Origin: an uncultured Prevotella sp.
GTDB taxonomy: Bacteria; Bacteroidota; Bacteroidia; Bacteroidales; Bacteroidaceae
NCBI GenBank assembly: GCA_900552675.1
Contig: USAI01000060.1
Span: 1-14,119, forward strand
Direction of reading: 5' to 3'
DNA length: 14,119 nt
In this document: positions 5,538-14,068 of the stretch, one piece after another
Numbering within the stretch: the first letter of the stretch is position 1
Layout of the letters: each line of letters starts with the position of its first letter
Program-made: the position numbers and the translations under genes
Notes under the pieces: generated by a model
What the model saw: the letters and a program-made list of their open reading frames with translations, nothing else
What the model was told of the DNA's origin: nothing
Databases searched by the model: none

Positions 5538-7874
5538 ATGAAACAAATTATGAGCATTGCGCTGATGTCGGCTTGCGGACTTTCCGCACAAACCGTTACA
5601 GCGCAGAACGCCATCGACACCGTGAAGGTGCAACAGGTGGCCGAAGTGGTGGTTAAGGGCGTGCGTGCCACAAAAAACGCACCGTTTGCCGTAGCCAACA
5701 TTAACAAATCAGAATTAAAAAACTTCTCAACAAGTGGTAAAGAGCTGCCCTTCTTGTTCAGCCGCACACCGGGCGTAGTGGCTTGGAGCGACAATGGTAC
5801 AGGCGTGGGCAATGCCTCGTTACGTATTCGTGGTGCCGCTGGCAGCCGCATCAACGTTACCCTCGATGGCGTATGCCTCAACTCGCCCGAAGACCAGTCG
5901 GTGTTCTGGGCGAACATGAACAGCTACAGCGCACTGATGGGTAGCGCGCAGATACAGCGCGGTGTGGGTACATCGACCAACGGCGACGGCGCCTTTGGCG
6001 GTAGCATCTCGTTTGCTACAGCGGCCCCCTCGCTCATTCCTACAGCCGAGCTCACTGGCTCATACGGCTCGTTTGGAACCTATAACACAGGCATCAGCTT
6101 CTCAACAGGCTTGCTGGGCAAGCACCTGATCTTTGATGGTGCCTACCACGAGAGCGCCACACAGGGTTATGTAAATGCTACCGATGGCCGCGCAGGCTCT
6201 TACTATGGTGGCCTTACTTGGCTGGGCGACAACTTCCAAATTCGCTATAAAAACATTGGCAACTTTGAGAAAACGGGCCAGGCATGGAACGGTGTGATGA
6301 CCAGCGACTATAACACCAATGGCTTGTTCCCCAACATTCACTCGTACAAAGACCTGTGGGAAGCCGGACTGGGACGCGTAAACACGCTGGTTGAAGACGT
6401 GGTATACGACCCCGCTGGATGGGCTGCTGGCAACTATCAAACACAGCGCTACACGCTGCGCAACGGTAGCAAGTGGCAGCACACCACCGACAACTTCTAT
6501 CAGAACCACAACATTCTCTCGGCAGCATGGACACCGTCGGCACAGTGGAGCCATAACTTGGCCCTGCACTACACCTACGGCCAGGGCTACTATAAGGAAC
6601 TGAAGCACCAAACCTCGCTGGCTAAGAAGTTTGGTTTGCCCGAAGACAAAGATTATAAAGACGACGCCATTCGTAAGAAAGGCTTGACACAGAACGCCTA
6701 CGGACTGGTGTATAACGTAACCTTTAAGAACGACAACTGGGACGTAATAGCAGGTACCAACCTGCAGCGCTTCTCTTGCAACCACTGGGGTTACCTTACC
6801 TACATTGGCAACCAGGCTCTGGAGCAGAAGTATTTTGACAAGAACGGCAAGTATAAGTATTACGACTCGGATGCCGACAAGAACGACTACAGCGCCTTTA
6901 TCAAGGCTACCTATAACTTCTTAGAGCACTGGAACGTGTTTGCCGATGTGCAGTATCGCCACGTAGACTATACTACCGACGGACTGAACGACAAGTTTGT
7001 GAAGAAAGACGGCAAGTATGTTAACTATGTACTGAACGTAGACGAGAAGTTTAACTTCTTCAACCCCAAGGCTGGTATCAGCTATACCAACGGTGCACAC
7101 AAGGCTTACGCTTCGGTAGCCATGAGCAACCGCGAGCCAGAACGCAACAACTATACCGATAATGGTAGCTTCGATTTCCCCAAAGCAGAGAAGCTGATCG
7201 ACACCGAGTTTGGCTATCAGTATACTGGCAGCAACTGGTTTGCTGGCGCCAACTTCTACTATATGAGCTATGACAACCAGCTGGTGCAGACGGGTAAGCT
7301 GAGCGACATTGGCGAAGCGCTGACCACAAACATCAAAGACTCGTATCGTATGGGCGTAGAGCTGAACGCTGGATGGAGCCCCCTGTCATGGTTGAGCCTG
7401 CAAGGTAACGCCGCCCTGAGCCAGAACAAGATTAAGAACTGGGACGAAGAGGTAGAAAGCTGGGACGAAGCTGGTTCGGTACACCACAACCACTACGACA
7501 AGTCGACATTGGCTTACTCGCCCTCGGCTATCTTGAATGGCTTTATCGACTTCCACTACCAAGGCTTTGCCGCTACATGGCACACCAACTTTGTAAGCAA
7601 GCAGTATGTTGACAACACTGAGAGCGACGAGCGCTCACTGCCCTGCTACTCGCAGAGCGACCTGCACCTGAGCTTCCAAAGCGACGTAACAAAAGCTGCT
7701 GGCATCAAAAACGTGAAGTTGGGTCTCGACTTTAACAACATCTTTAACCGCCACTATGCCGCTAACGGCTATACATGGTATGGCTGGTATAACGGCGGAC
7801 AGCGCTACGCTGCCATGACCTATATGCCTATGGCTGGCTTTAATGTCATGGGACACGTTACTTTGAAGTTCTAG
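5538..7874 (+). CDS. TonB-dependent outer-membrane receptor for thiamine (omr1-like)
   Basis: A 778-residue TonB-dependent receptor. The start is set at the ATG at 5538 because it opens a normal signal peptide (hydrophobic core, likely cleavage after TVTA, residue 22); the frame stays open upstream to a TTG at 5475, but that lies inside the riboswitch. A TonB box (VAEVVV) is at about residues 34-39, the plug domain at about 47-163 (RIRGAAGSRINVTLDG, NGDGAFGGSISF), and the beta-barrel fills the rest, ending in the aromatic HVTLKF typical of outer-membrane barrels. It lacks the N-terminal carboxypeptidase-like domain of SusC proteins. Its place directly after a TPP riboswitch and before pnuT and a thiamine kinase indicates thiamine (or a phosphate ester) as substrate; comparative genomics has described this arrangement in Bacteroides with the receptor called omr1. 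The substrate is inferred from context. Confidence 0.9.
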   Translation: MKQIMSIALMSACGLSAQTVTAQNAIDTVKVQQVAEVVVKGVRATKNAPFAVANINKSELKNFSTSGKELPFLFSRTPGVVAWSDNGTGVGNASLRIRGAAGSRINVTLDGVCLNSPEDQSVFWANMNSYSALMGSAQIQRGVGTSTNGDGAFGGSISFATAAPSLIPTAELTGSYGSFGTYNTGISFSTGLLGKHLIFDGAYHESATQGYVNATDGRAGSYYGGLTWLGDNFQIRYKNIGNFEKTGQAWNGVMTSDYNTNGLFPNIHSYKDLWEAGLGRVNTLVEDVVYDPAGWAAGNYQTQRYTLRNGSKWQHTTDNFYQNHNILSAAWTPSAQWSHNLALHYTYGQGYYKELKHQTSLAKKFGLPEDKDYKDDAIRKKGLTQNAYGLVYNVTFKNDNWDVIAGTNLQRFSCNHWGYLTYIGNQALEQKYFDKNGKYKYYDSDADKNDYSAFIKATYNFLEHWNVFADVQYRHVDYTTDGLNDKFVKKDGKYVNYVLNVDEKFNFFNPKAGISYTNGAHKAYASVAMSNREPERNNYTDNGSFDFPKAEKLIDTEFGYQYTGSNWFAGANFYYMSYDNQLVQTGKLSDIGEALTTNIKDSYRMGVELNAGWSPLSWLSLQGNAALSQNKIKNWDEEVESWDEAGSVHHNHYDKSTLAYSPSAILNGFIDFHYQGFAATWHTNFVSKQYVDNTESDERSLPCYSQSDLHLSFQSDVTKAAGIKNVKLGLDFNNIFNRHYAANGYTWYGWYNGGQRYAAMTYMPMAGFNVMGHVTLKF

Positions 7875-7878
7875 TTTA

Positions 7879-8008
7879 GTTGACGAGTTGACTAGGAGAC
7901 GAGTTGACAAGGAGTTTTGCCTCTACAATAGAAGATTATGCGTTATCCTCTTTTAGAGGAAGCGAAGGTAATCTCCTTGTCAACTTGTCTCCTCGTCAAC
8001 TCGTCAAC
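7879..8008. repeat. Long inverted repeat with 8-bp internal period
   Basis: The left arm (7879-7914) and right arm (7973-8008) are 36 nt each and complementary at all but two positions, one of which is a G-U pair in RNA. Each arm is made of 8-bp units: GTTGACGA, GTTGACTA, GGAGACGA, GTTGACAA, GGAG in the left arm. The 58-nt loop (7915-7972) holds a second perfect hairpin, TCCTCT/AGAGGA at 7946-7960. It lies just 4 nt after the receptor stop codon, so the operon mRNA should carry a stem of about 37 bp between receptor and pnuT. It may stabilise the upstream message or reduce read-through; no T-run follows the right arm beyond TTTT. Confidence 0.85.
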
Positions 8009-8072
8009 TTTTAAAAAGCGAAGGTAATCTCCTCGTCAACTCGTTTACTCGTCAACTCGTCAACTTAAAAAA
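7961..8072. repeat. 56-bp tandem duplication ending at the pnuT start codon
   Basis: Two copies, 7961-8016 and 8017-8072, begin with the same 17 bases (AGCGAAGGTAATCTCCT) and differ at about six positions in total. Each contains the right-arm repeat and ends in an A-run; the second copy ends at the base before the pnuT ATG. The leader of pnuT is thus entirely repeat DNA with no Shine-Dalgarno. The left arm of the inverted repeat could pair with the copy at 8029-8064 as well, with a few more mismatches, giving two competing hairpins. Confidence 0.85.
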
Positions 8073-8657
8073 ATGCTTGAATACCTTTCAGCCCATTGGC
8101 TCGACATCACCACCACCATTTTGGGCATCATCTACCTTGTGCTCGAATATAAGGCCAGCATAGCCCTGTGGATAGTGGGCATCATCATGCCCGCCCTTGA
8201 CGTTTGGCTCTACTGGACACACGGCCTGTATGGCGATGCTGGTATGGCCGTTTACTATACCTTGGCCGCACTATACGGTTACGCTGTATGGAAATTTGGA
8301 CGCAAGCATGGGCAAAAGCAAAGCGGCGACATGCCCATCACACGCATGCCCCGCCGCTTGTATCTGCCTGCCACGGTGGCGTTCTTCGTCATCTGGGCCG
8401 CCACCTACTATGTTTTGATAACCTACACCAACAGCACCATTCCCCTGTGCGACGCCTTCACCAATGCCCTGAGCTTTGTGGGACTGTGGGCGCTGGCTCG
8501 CAAATATATCGAGCAGTGGGGCTTCTGGATTGTGGTAGACATTGTTTGCTGCTATCTGTATGTGGTGAAAGGCATCCCCTTCAAGGCGGGCCTGTACGGG
8601 CTGTATGTGGTTGTAGCTGTTTTAGGATATAGGAAATGGAAAAGTATGATGCAGTAA
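8073..8657 (+). CDS. pnuT: PnuT thiamine transporter (PnuC family)
   Basis: A 194-residue, very hydrophobic protein of the PnuC family, with about seven membrane segments and no signal peptide, as usual for the family (near 190-240 residues). Family-like features are LEYKASIALWIVGI (24-37), the tryptophan-rich stretch LDVWLYWTHGLYGD (42-55), and NALSFVGLWALARKYIEQW (131-149), followed by a WIVVDIV segment near 152-158. PnuC proteins carry nicotinamide riboside by facilitated diffusion; PnuT members in TPP-riboswitch operons carry thiamine, which is then trapped by phosphorylation. The next gene is exactly such a kinase and overlaps this one by 22 bp, implying translational coupling. The substrate assignment depends on the operon context. 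Confidence 0.93.
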   Translation: MLEYLSAHWLDITTTILGIIYLVLEYKASIALWIVGIIMPALDVWLYWTHGLYGDAGMAVYYTLAALYGYAVWKFGRKHGQKQSGDMPITRMPRRLYLPATVAFFVIWAATYYVLITYTNSTIPLCDAFTNALSFVGLWALARKYIEQWGFWIVVDIVCCYLYVVKGIPFKAGLYGLYVVVAVLGYRKWKSMMQ

Positions 8658-9262
8658 TTGTGTGCAACGGAGCATTTCCTACACATCCGCTGCCCTTATC
8701 CATCGTCGACAATGCCTCGTATCTGTGCTGCTGCGATGGCGCGGCACAGGCGGTGCTCAGTCGTGGCACAAAAGCTCCCGACGCCATTGTGGGCGACGGC
8801 GACTCGCTGCCCGAGGCGCTGAAACAGCAGTATGCACACCTCTTGCATCTGGAAGACGAGCAAGACTATAACGACATGACCAAGGCCACCCGCTTCTGTA
8901 TGCAGCGCGGCGCACGAAAGATAGCCTACATAGGAGCCACGGGCAAACGCGAAGACCACACGCTGGGCAACATCAGTTTGCTGGCCTATTATGTGCAAAC
9001 CTTGCACATACGCCCCACGCTGTACACCGACTATGGCACCTTTCTGGCCATTCAAGGCACGCAAAGCTTTGCATCGTTTAAAGGACAACAGGTGAGCCTG
9101 TTCAACATCGATTGCACCGAGATGGAAAGCATTGGTCTGAAATGGCCCGTGTTTGCAGCCAAAACATGGTGGCAGACATCGCTGAACGAAGCCCTTACTG
9201 ACCAGTTTAGCATCACGGCCAACGGCACCTATTTGGTGTTTCGCACCTACGAAGTGAAGTAG
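8636..9262 (+). CDS. thiN: Thiamine pyrophosphokinase
   Basis: A 208-residue thiamine pyrophosphokinase (ATP + thiamine to AMP + thiamine diphosphate), cytoplasmic. The catalytic domain shows CDGAA (Asp34), IVGDGDS (51-57), DYNDMTKA (77-84; the acidic D..D..KA motif) and GATGKREDHTLGN (100-112). The C-terminal thiamine-binding sandwich runs from about 140, with TSLNEA at 181-186 and FSI at 191-193 as the usual contact region. GDGDS has Gly where many homologues have Phe or Leu; I believe this is common in Bacteroidales. The ATG at 8636 is required to keep the first strand (DAVIVCNG) and lies inside the end of pnuT, a 22-bp overlap. Together with PnuT it makes thiamine uptake one-way. It is the last gene of the operon. 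Confidence 0.93.
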   Translation: MEKYDAVIVCNGAFPTHPLPLSIVDNASYLCCCDGAAQAVLSRGTKAPDAIVGDGDSLPEALKQQYAHLLHLEDEQDYNDMTKATRFCMQRGARKIAYIGATGKREDHTLGNISLLAYYVQTLHIRPTLYTDYGTFLAIQGTQSFASFKGQQVSLFNIDCTEMESIGLKWPVFAAKTWWQTSLNEALTDQFSITANGTYLVFRTYEVK

Positions 9263-9296
9263 AAAAGAAGTAGAAGATACGTAGAAAAAAGGTTAC

Positions 9297-9344
9297 AAAA
9301 AGCCGCTTATCACGATCATTCGTTATCGCGATAAGCGGCTTTTT
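9297..9344 (+). terminator. Strong rho-independent terminator of the thiamine operon
   Basis: AAAAAGCCGCTTATC (9297-9311) and GATAAGCGGCTTTTT (9330-9344) are perfect 15-bp complements; inside, CGAT (9313-9316) and ATCG (9325-9328) extend the stem past a single mismatch. The T-run follows the GC-rich part, 35 bp after the kinase stop codon. Because the opposite side carries an A-run, it can also stop transcription arriving from the right. Confidence 0.92.
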
Positions 9345-9418
9345 GGTTTAATATCCGTTCTTCTAAAAATCCAAAATACAAGCAAGCCCTAACGGCCGAT
9401 TGGGGTTGAGTATTTACG

Positions 9419-9456
9419 CCTCTCACTATACATACCTCTCACTATATAATGTATAG
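9419..9456. repeat. Short direct and inverted repeats in the gap between terminators
   Basis: CCTCTCACTATA occurs twice (9419-9430 and 9435-9446), 16 bp apart, and CTATACAT (9426-9433) is the perfect complement of ATGTATAG (9449-9456). It lies in the 312-bp stretch between the kinase and susD, which otherwise holds only the two terminators; I see no gene there. The significance is unknown. Confidence 0.5.
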
Positions 9457-9474
9457 AAGGATATATAATAGAGC

Positions 9475-9519
9475 GAAAAAAGTAAAAAAGGGAGAGATGC
9501 CAGGTGTAGCATCCCCCCC
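9475..9519 (-). terminator. Rho-independent terminator of the susC-susD operon
   Basis: On the minus strand, GGGGGGGATGC (9519-9509) pairs with GCATCTCTCCC (9500-9490) over 11 positions including two G-U pairs, around the loop TACACCTG, and is followed by TTTTTTACTTTTTT (9489-9476). It lies 55 bp beyond the susD stop codon. Confidence 0.88.
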
Positions 9520-9574
9520 TCGAGTGAGATATTTATTATATACCTATGAAAATTATCTCTATTTTAATAATAGA

Positions 9575-11272
9575 TTATCTTTTCAAGTTAGGATTCTTTT
9601 CAACCTCATCGGTAGGATAAGGACAGTAGATGGTAACGCCTTCAACCCAGTTGGTATTGCTAATGGCTACACTCTCCTTAGCCTTATACTCCTTACCATT
9701 GGCATCAACATGCACAACGATTTCGGGGTTCTGAACGCGATAGTCGAAGTTCTTCTTCAGCTCGTTCATACGCAGCTCGTCGGCGCGGCGAGTAACCATC
9801 TGTGTCCACTGTCCAGCAACCTCCCATCCGTGCTCGATGTAGCAAGCCTCGGCCAGCTGATCGGCGTTCATGGCGTCGATGTTAACCTTTGTGCCATTGC
9901 TCAAGGTAACGTTCATATAGTCGGTAACGGCACGCTGGCGAACTTCCTTCAGACAGTTCTTGGCGAAGGTAAGGTCAGCAGCCCCCGAGCGAGCAGCGCT
10001 CTCAGCATACCACAGCAGCACCTCTGAGTAGCGAACGAGACGATGACGACGACCGTTGGTCATGTTCATATAGTTAAGCTTGGTGTAATCGTAGGGTTCT
10101 TCCAGCTGTGTCCAAGCGTCGCCCTCTACACAGTTAACAGTATAGACGGAGAACATGGGGTGATATTCGGCCACCTTCTTTTCGCCCTTATCGTTGAGTT
10201 CCCACCAGTCGCACATACCAGTGATGGTAGCATCTTTCTGGAAGGTGATTTTAGGAGCATAGATAGCGTCTTTACGAGGTCCTTCGGGGAAGCGCTTCCA
10301 GAAAGCAATCTCGCCCCAAGAGTCGCCCCAACCACCATCGCCGAGGCTCTCGAAACGGTTACAAGAAGTGAGCTCCGAGTCGTGATCCCAAGAACCGCAG
10401 TTCCAGTTGTTGTCAATACCCACGAGTGTTTCCTTGTTATAGTTGTGGCCCATTGAGTAAACATGGCTCCAAACGGGGTCTACATAGAAACCATATGTAC
10501 CGTTTTTATCAATCACCTGCTTAGCCTTATCAGCAGCAAGCTTATAATATTCGGTACCCTTGTTCAGCGGATAGCCAGCCATCGCCATATACACGGCCGA
10601 GAGCGTAGCCTGTGAAGCCTGCTTGGTAATCCAAGCGTCGATGCCATCGTGATGACGCGGAGCCTCTGAATAAGAGGTAGGCAGCAGTTTCTCGGCTTCT
10701 TGCAAGTCTGTTACAATCTGTGCATAAACAGCGTCAACGCTTGATGGAGCCATGGTTTGCAGCTCGTTAGCAATCTCTGTTGTTGAAGCAGTCTTCAAGA
10801 TCAGGGGCACAGGACCAAACACGCGCACGAGGTAGAAGTAGCCATAAGCACGCCAGTAGAGAGCGTTGCCCAGCGCCTCAGCATAATTTTCTTTTGCCAG
10901 TGTGGTCTTTGCAGCACCATCAATGATAAAGTTGGCAGCCTTAATCATGTTATAGTGCAGGTTCCAAGCGTCGGTAACGCCCTTGTTACCACCATCTGAA
11001 CCGAAGGCATCGAGGGCAGCCACAGCCTGCTTGTTTGATGCAGGGTTAGCCGTCATATCGTCGCCCTGCCACTGTGGGTACATGGGGTTCGTCCACGACT
11101 GTGTTTGGTTAATTTTCTCGTAAAGAGAGTTAGCTGCCAGGTCAAAGTCTTGTACAGCTGAGAAATAAACATCGCCTGACAATACGCCCTTGGGTTTCTC
11201 CTCAAGGAAATCGCTACAAGAAGTAAGCACCGATGCAGCGAACAGGCAAGCATAAAATATCTTAGATTTCAT
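9575..11272 (-). CDS. SusD/RagB family nutrient-binding outer-membrane lipoprotein
   Basis: A 565-residue SusD-type protein. The lipoprotein signal ends in the lipobox LTSC with Cys19 as the lipidated residue, followed by SDFLEEKPKG, the usual SusD start. The N-terminal region contains TPR-like helices (for example NLHYNMIKAANFIIDGA and ALGNALYWRAYGYFYLVRVFGPVPLI), and the RagB/SusD C-terminal part includes NGRRHRLVRYSEVLLWYAE near residues 400-420 and a VRQRA motif. Such proteins sit on the cell surface as a lid on a SusC channel and capture glycans or peptides. It begins 36 bp after the susC stop, the standard susC-susD order. The ligand cannot be predicted; no polysaccharide-degrading enzyme is in the window. 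Confidence 0.95.
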   Translation of the reverse strand: MKSKIFYACLFAASVLTSCSDFLEEKPKGVLSGDVYFSAVQDFDLAANSLYEKINQTQSWTNPMYPQWQGDDMTANPASNKQAVAALDAFGSDGGNKGVTDAWNLHYNMIKAANFIIDGAAKTTLAKENYAEALGNALYWRAYGYFYLVRVFGPVPLILKTASTTEIANELQTMAPSSVDAVYAQIVTDLQEAEKLLPTSYSEAPRHHDGIDAWITKQASQATLSAVYMAMAGYPLNKGTEYYKLAADKAKQVIDKNGTYGFYVDPVWSHVYSMGHNYNKETLVGIDNNWNCGSWDHDSELTSCNRFESLGDGGWGDSWGEIAFWKRFPEGPRKDAIYAPKITFQKDATITGMCDWWELNDKGEKKVAEYHPMFSVYTVNCVEGDAWTQLEEPYDYTKLNYMNMTNGRRHRLVRYSEVLLWYAESAARSGAADLTFAKNCLKEVRQRAVTDYMNVTLSNGTKVNIDAMNADQLAEACYIEHGWEVAGQWTQMVTRRADELRMNELKKNFDYRVQNPEIVVHVDANGKEYKAKESVAISNTNWVEGVTIYCPYPTDEVEKNPNLKR

Positions 11273-11308
11273 ATTGTTTCGTTTTTTTTGTAATTAGTAG
11301 TTGATAGT

Positions 11309-14068
11309 TTAGAAGCTCAAGCGTACGCCGAAGGTGAAGGTACGGGGGTTAGGATAAGCACCCATGTCGATACCGTTGTTGTTGTCGACGTTTGCATCAG
11401 AGAAGGCGATACCAGCGGGGTCGATACCCTTGTAGCCAGTGATGGTGAAGAGGTTCTGAGCCGAGAATGAGAGACGCACGTCAGCAAACTTCATCATTGA
11501 GCGAGGCAGTGTGTAAGCTACGCTGATGTTCTCGCAACGGAAGTAGTCGGCATTCTCAAGCCATTTAGACGAGTTGCCATAGCTCTTGCCCTTACCATAA
11601 GTAGGCATGGTTATACCCACCTGTGAAAAGTAGTCCTTATCAGTAACAAAAGGAGAAGCACCAGGTGTGCTGTTCATTGAGTAACGCACAAGGTTCAAAC
11701 GCTTAGCACCAAAGGCGCCATTGAAGAAGGCGTTGAATTCCCAGTTCTTGTATGTGATGGCGTTGTTCCAACCTACGGTTACATCGGGGTTAGCGTGTCC
11801 GAGCACGAAGCGGTCAGTATCCTTGTTAGGATCAGCGGTCTTTGTGCCATCAGCCTTGTAGTACATATCAACAAAATGTCCGTCAGCGTTTTTCTCTACA
11901 CCTGCCCACTTGAAGCCATAGAATGTACCAATGGCCTCACCCTTGGTGATGATGGTACAGGGGTCAACCGAACCAGCCGATGGTTTCTCACCATAAAGAC
12001 GTGGGCTCTGAGCGGTAAGCTTCGTAACCTCGTTCTTCAGGTAGCTGGCGTTGATGGTGGTTGTCCACTGGAAGTCTTTAGTCTGAATAACGTATGCTGT
12101 AACGTTCACGTCAACACCCTTGTTGCTAACCTCACCAGCGTTTGACCAGTATTTAACATCGCCCGAAGACATTGTAGGTTTCTGGATAAGCAGCGCGTCA
12201 GTAGTTTTCTTTGAGAAGAAGTCGATACCCATGTTCAAGCGTCCTTTCAGCAAGCCGAGGTCGATACCGAAGTCAAGCTGATGCACCTTCTCCCATGTCA
12301 GGTCAGGAGTGCCAAGGTCGCCAATCCAGTAACCAGTTGTGTTTGAACTCATACCATAGTTGAAGCCTAAGGTAGAGAGGCCACCGAGGGTAGAATAAGG
12401 AGTGATGTCTTGGTTACCGATAACACCATAGCTGGCGCGAACCTTCAAATACTCGATAGCATTTTTCAGAGGCTCAAAGAACTTTTCGTTTGAAACAGTC
12501 CATGCAGCAGCTATTGATGGGAAGTAGCCCCACTTCTTGTTTTGGAAGCGGCTTGAACCATCAGCACGCAGCGTACCGGTAAGCATATAGCGGTCGGCAT
12601 AGTTATACATTACACGTGCTACACCTGAGAGCATAGACCACTTTTGGTAGCCGTTGCTGGCGTCGCGCGAAGCGGCATCCTTAACGTTCCAATAGCCCAG
12701 CAGCTCGTGCACCATGTTGTCGCCCTGAATACCCATGAGGCGTGTTTCGTTGCTGGCAGCCTCCCATACACCTGTAGCTACGAGGTTGTGGTCGCCCCAC
12801 TTGCCTGCATAGGTAAGGTTGTTGGTGCTCTGCAGTGCCAATACCTGAGCGTTGCTGTTGGTCATAGATGTCGAACCCATCACATACTTAGAGTTCATGG
12901 TGTAGGTCTTATAGTCGTTATAATCGACAGCATTGGTTGTAGTGAAGGTAAGACCCTTAGCAATGTTAAACTTCAGGTCGACATGTCCGTTCACCATGGT
13001 GCGGTTACGGTCGTTCTTATTCTCGTGAATCAAGCCCCAGGGGTTTTTCTCAATACAGTTGAAGGGGTCGTTGTTGTAAGCGCCGTTAGCGTTACGAACA
13101 TCCATAGCAGGCGAGAAGTTTAAGCCCACCCAGATGGGGTTGCTTTGGTGCTGACCAAAGCTTGCAGCGCCGCTATTTTCGGTGCGTGAGAGGTTAGCAT
13201 CGGCAGTAAGCTCAAGCCAGTCGAACAGTTTGTTATGAATGTTCAGCTTCACAGCATAACGCTTCGACTGTGTGTCGCGTACCACACCCGTCTGATCCAT
13301 ATAGTTGGCCGAGAAGTAGGTCTGAGTGTTCTCGTTACCCTTTGATACAGCCACCTTATAGTTCTGTGTAACACCTGTGTGCAGGAGCTGATCCATCCAG
13401 TCAACGCCCTTGTCCTTGCCACTGATATAGTCGGCCACACGTGCCTGATCGATACCCTTATACTGTACCAATGCCTCAGCATACTCTTTTGTGCTCATAA
13501 CCTCAGGCAGGTGATAAGCGTTAGAGAAGCCGAGCGAAGCATCAAACGTTACCTGTGTAGCACCAGCCTTACCCGTCTTAGTCTGCACCATCACAACGCC
13601 ATTGGCACCACGAGCACCATAGATAGCGGTTGAAGAGGCGTCTTTCAGCACCTGAATGCTCTGAATGTCTTCAGGGTTAATGCCCTCAAGACCTGTCTCG
13701 CGCACGATACCGTCAACAACATACAGCGGGTCGTTGCTCTTGTTTACCGAGCTGGCACCACGCACACGAATTTTCATAGCACCACCAGGCACACCTGACG
13801 AGGTTACCTGCACACCCGACATACGTCCGTTCAGGGCGTCTTCAACGCGAGCTACAGGCTGATCTTTGAAGCTCTTGCTATCCATTACGGCTACCGAGCC
13901 AGCCAAGTCGGCCTTCTTTACGGTACCGTAACCAATGACGATGGTTTCTTCCAGCATGCTGGCATCGTCTTGCAGTGTGATATTCAACGGGCCACCATTC
14001 CAAGTAATGGTTTGCGTTTTGTAACCGATAAATGATACAGTTAGTTTAGCACCTTTCTTCAGATTCAA
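11309..14068 (-). CDS. SusC/RagA family TonB-dependent transporter, N-terminally truncated
   Basis: The frame encodes 919 residues of a SusC-type transporter counted from a TTG at 14068. Residues 1-33 (KKGAKLTVSFIGYKTQTI) are only the last strands of the N-terminal carboxypeptidase-regulatory-like domain; then come the SusC TonB-box signature ETIVIGYGTVKKADLAGSV (41-59), the plug (about 60-165, with RVRGASS, PLYVVDG and the LKDASSTAIYGARGANGVV motif) and the 22-strand barrel ending in FGVRLSF. A signal peptide and roughly 75-85 residues are missing. Upstream, the same frame stays open to a TAA at 14114-14116, and these 15 codons do not resemble the family; the other two frames have stops and no family-like sequence either. 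Without a signal peptide the product could not reach the outer membrane. It may be a silent cassette completed by recombination, a pseudogene, or an effect of assembly. The barrel itself is intact. Confidence 0.88.
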   Translation of the reverse strand: MNLKKGAKLTVSFIGYKTQTITWNGGPLNITLQDDASMLEETIVIGYGTVKKADLAGSVAVMDSKSFKDQPVARVEDALNGRMSGVQVTSSGVPGGAMKIRVRGASSVNKSNDPLYVVDGIVRETGLEGINPEDIQSIQVLKDASSTAIYGARGANGVVMVQTKTGKAGATQVTFDASLGFSNAYHLPEVMSTKEYAEALVQYKGIDQARVADYISGKDKGVDWMDQLLHTGVTQNYKVAVSKGNENTQTYFSANYMDQTGVVRDTQSKRYAVKLNIHNKLFDWLELTADANLSRTENSGAASFGQHQSNPIWVGLNFSPAMDVRNANGAYNNDPFNCIEKNPWGLIHENKNDRNRTMVNGHVDLKFNIAKGLTFTTTNAVDYNDYKTYTMNSKYVMGSTSMTNSNAQVLALQSTNNLTYAGKWGDHNLVATGVWEAASNETRLMGIQGDNMVHELLGYWNVKDAASRDASNGYQKWSMLSGVARVMYNYADRYMLTGTLRADGSSRFQNKKWGYFPSIAAAWTVSNEKFFEPLKNAIEYLKVRASYGVIGNQDITPYSTLGGLSTLGFNYGMSSNTTGYWIGDLGTPDLTWEKVHQLDFGIDLGLLKGRLNMGIDFFSKKTTDALLIQKPTMSSGDVKYWSNAGEVSNKGVDVNVTAYVIQTKDFQWTTTINASYLKNEVTKLTAQSPRLYGEKPSAGSVDPCTIITKGEAIGTFYGFKWAGVEKNADGHFVDMYYKADGTKTADPNKDTDRFVLGHANPDVTVGWNNAITYKNWEFNAFFNGAFGAKRLNLVRYSMNSTPGASPFVTDKDYFSQVGITMPTYGKGKSYGNSSKWLENADYFRCENISVAYTLPRSMMKFADVRLSFSAQNLFTITGYKGIDPAGIAFSDANVDNNNGIDMGAYPNPRTFTFGVRLSF

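Noticed and set aside
6102..6785. Long 227-codon antisense frame inside the receptor gene
   Set aside because: It is wholly inside a well-supported receptor gene, has no recognisable domain, and such antisense frames are expected from codon bias.
7879..8072. CRISPR-like array in the receptor-pnuT spacer
   Set aside because: The period is 8 bp with no unique spacers of constant length and no cas genes; it is a simple-repeat-derived inverted and tandem repeat.
9449..10027. 192-codon plus-strand frame across the start of the sus region
   Set aside because: It spans the minus-strand terminator and the antisense of susD, and its sequence shows no family signal.
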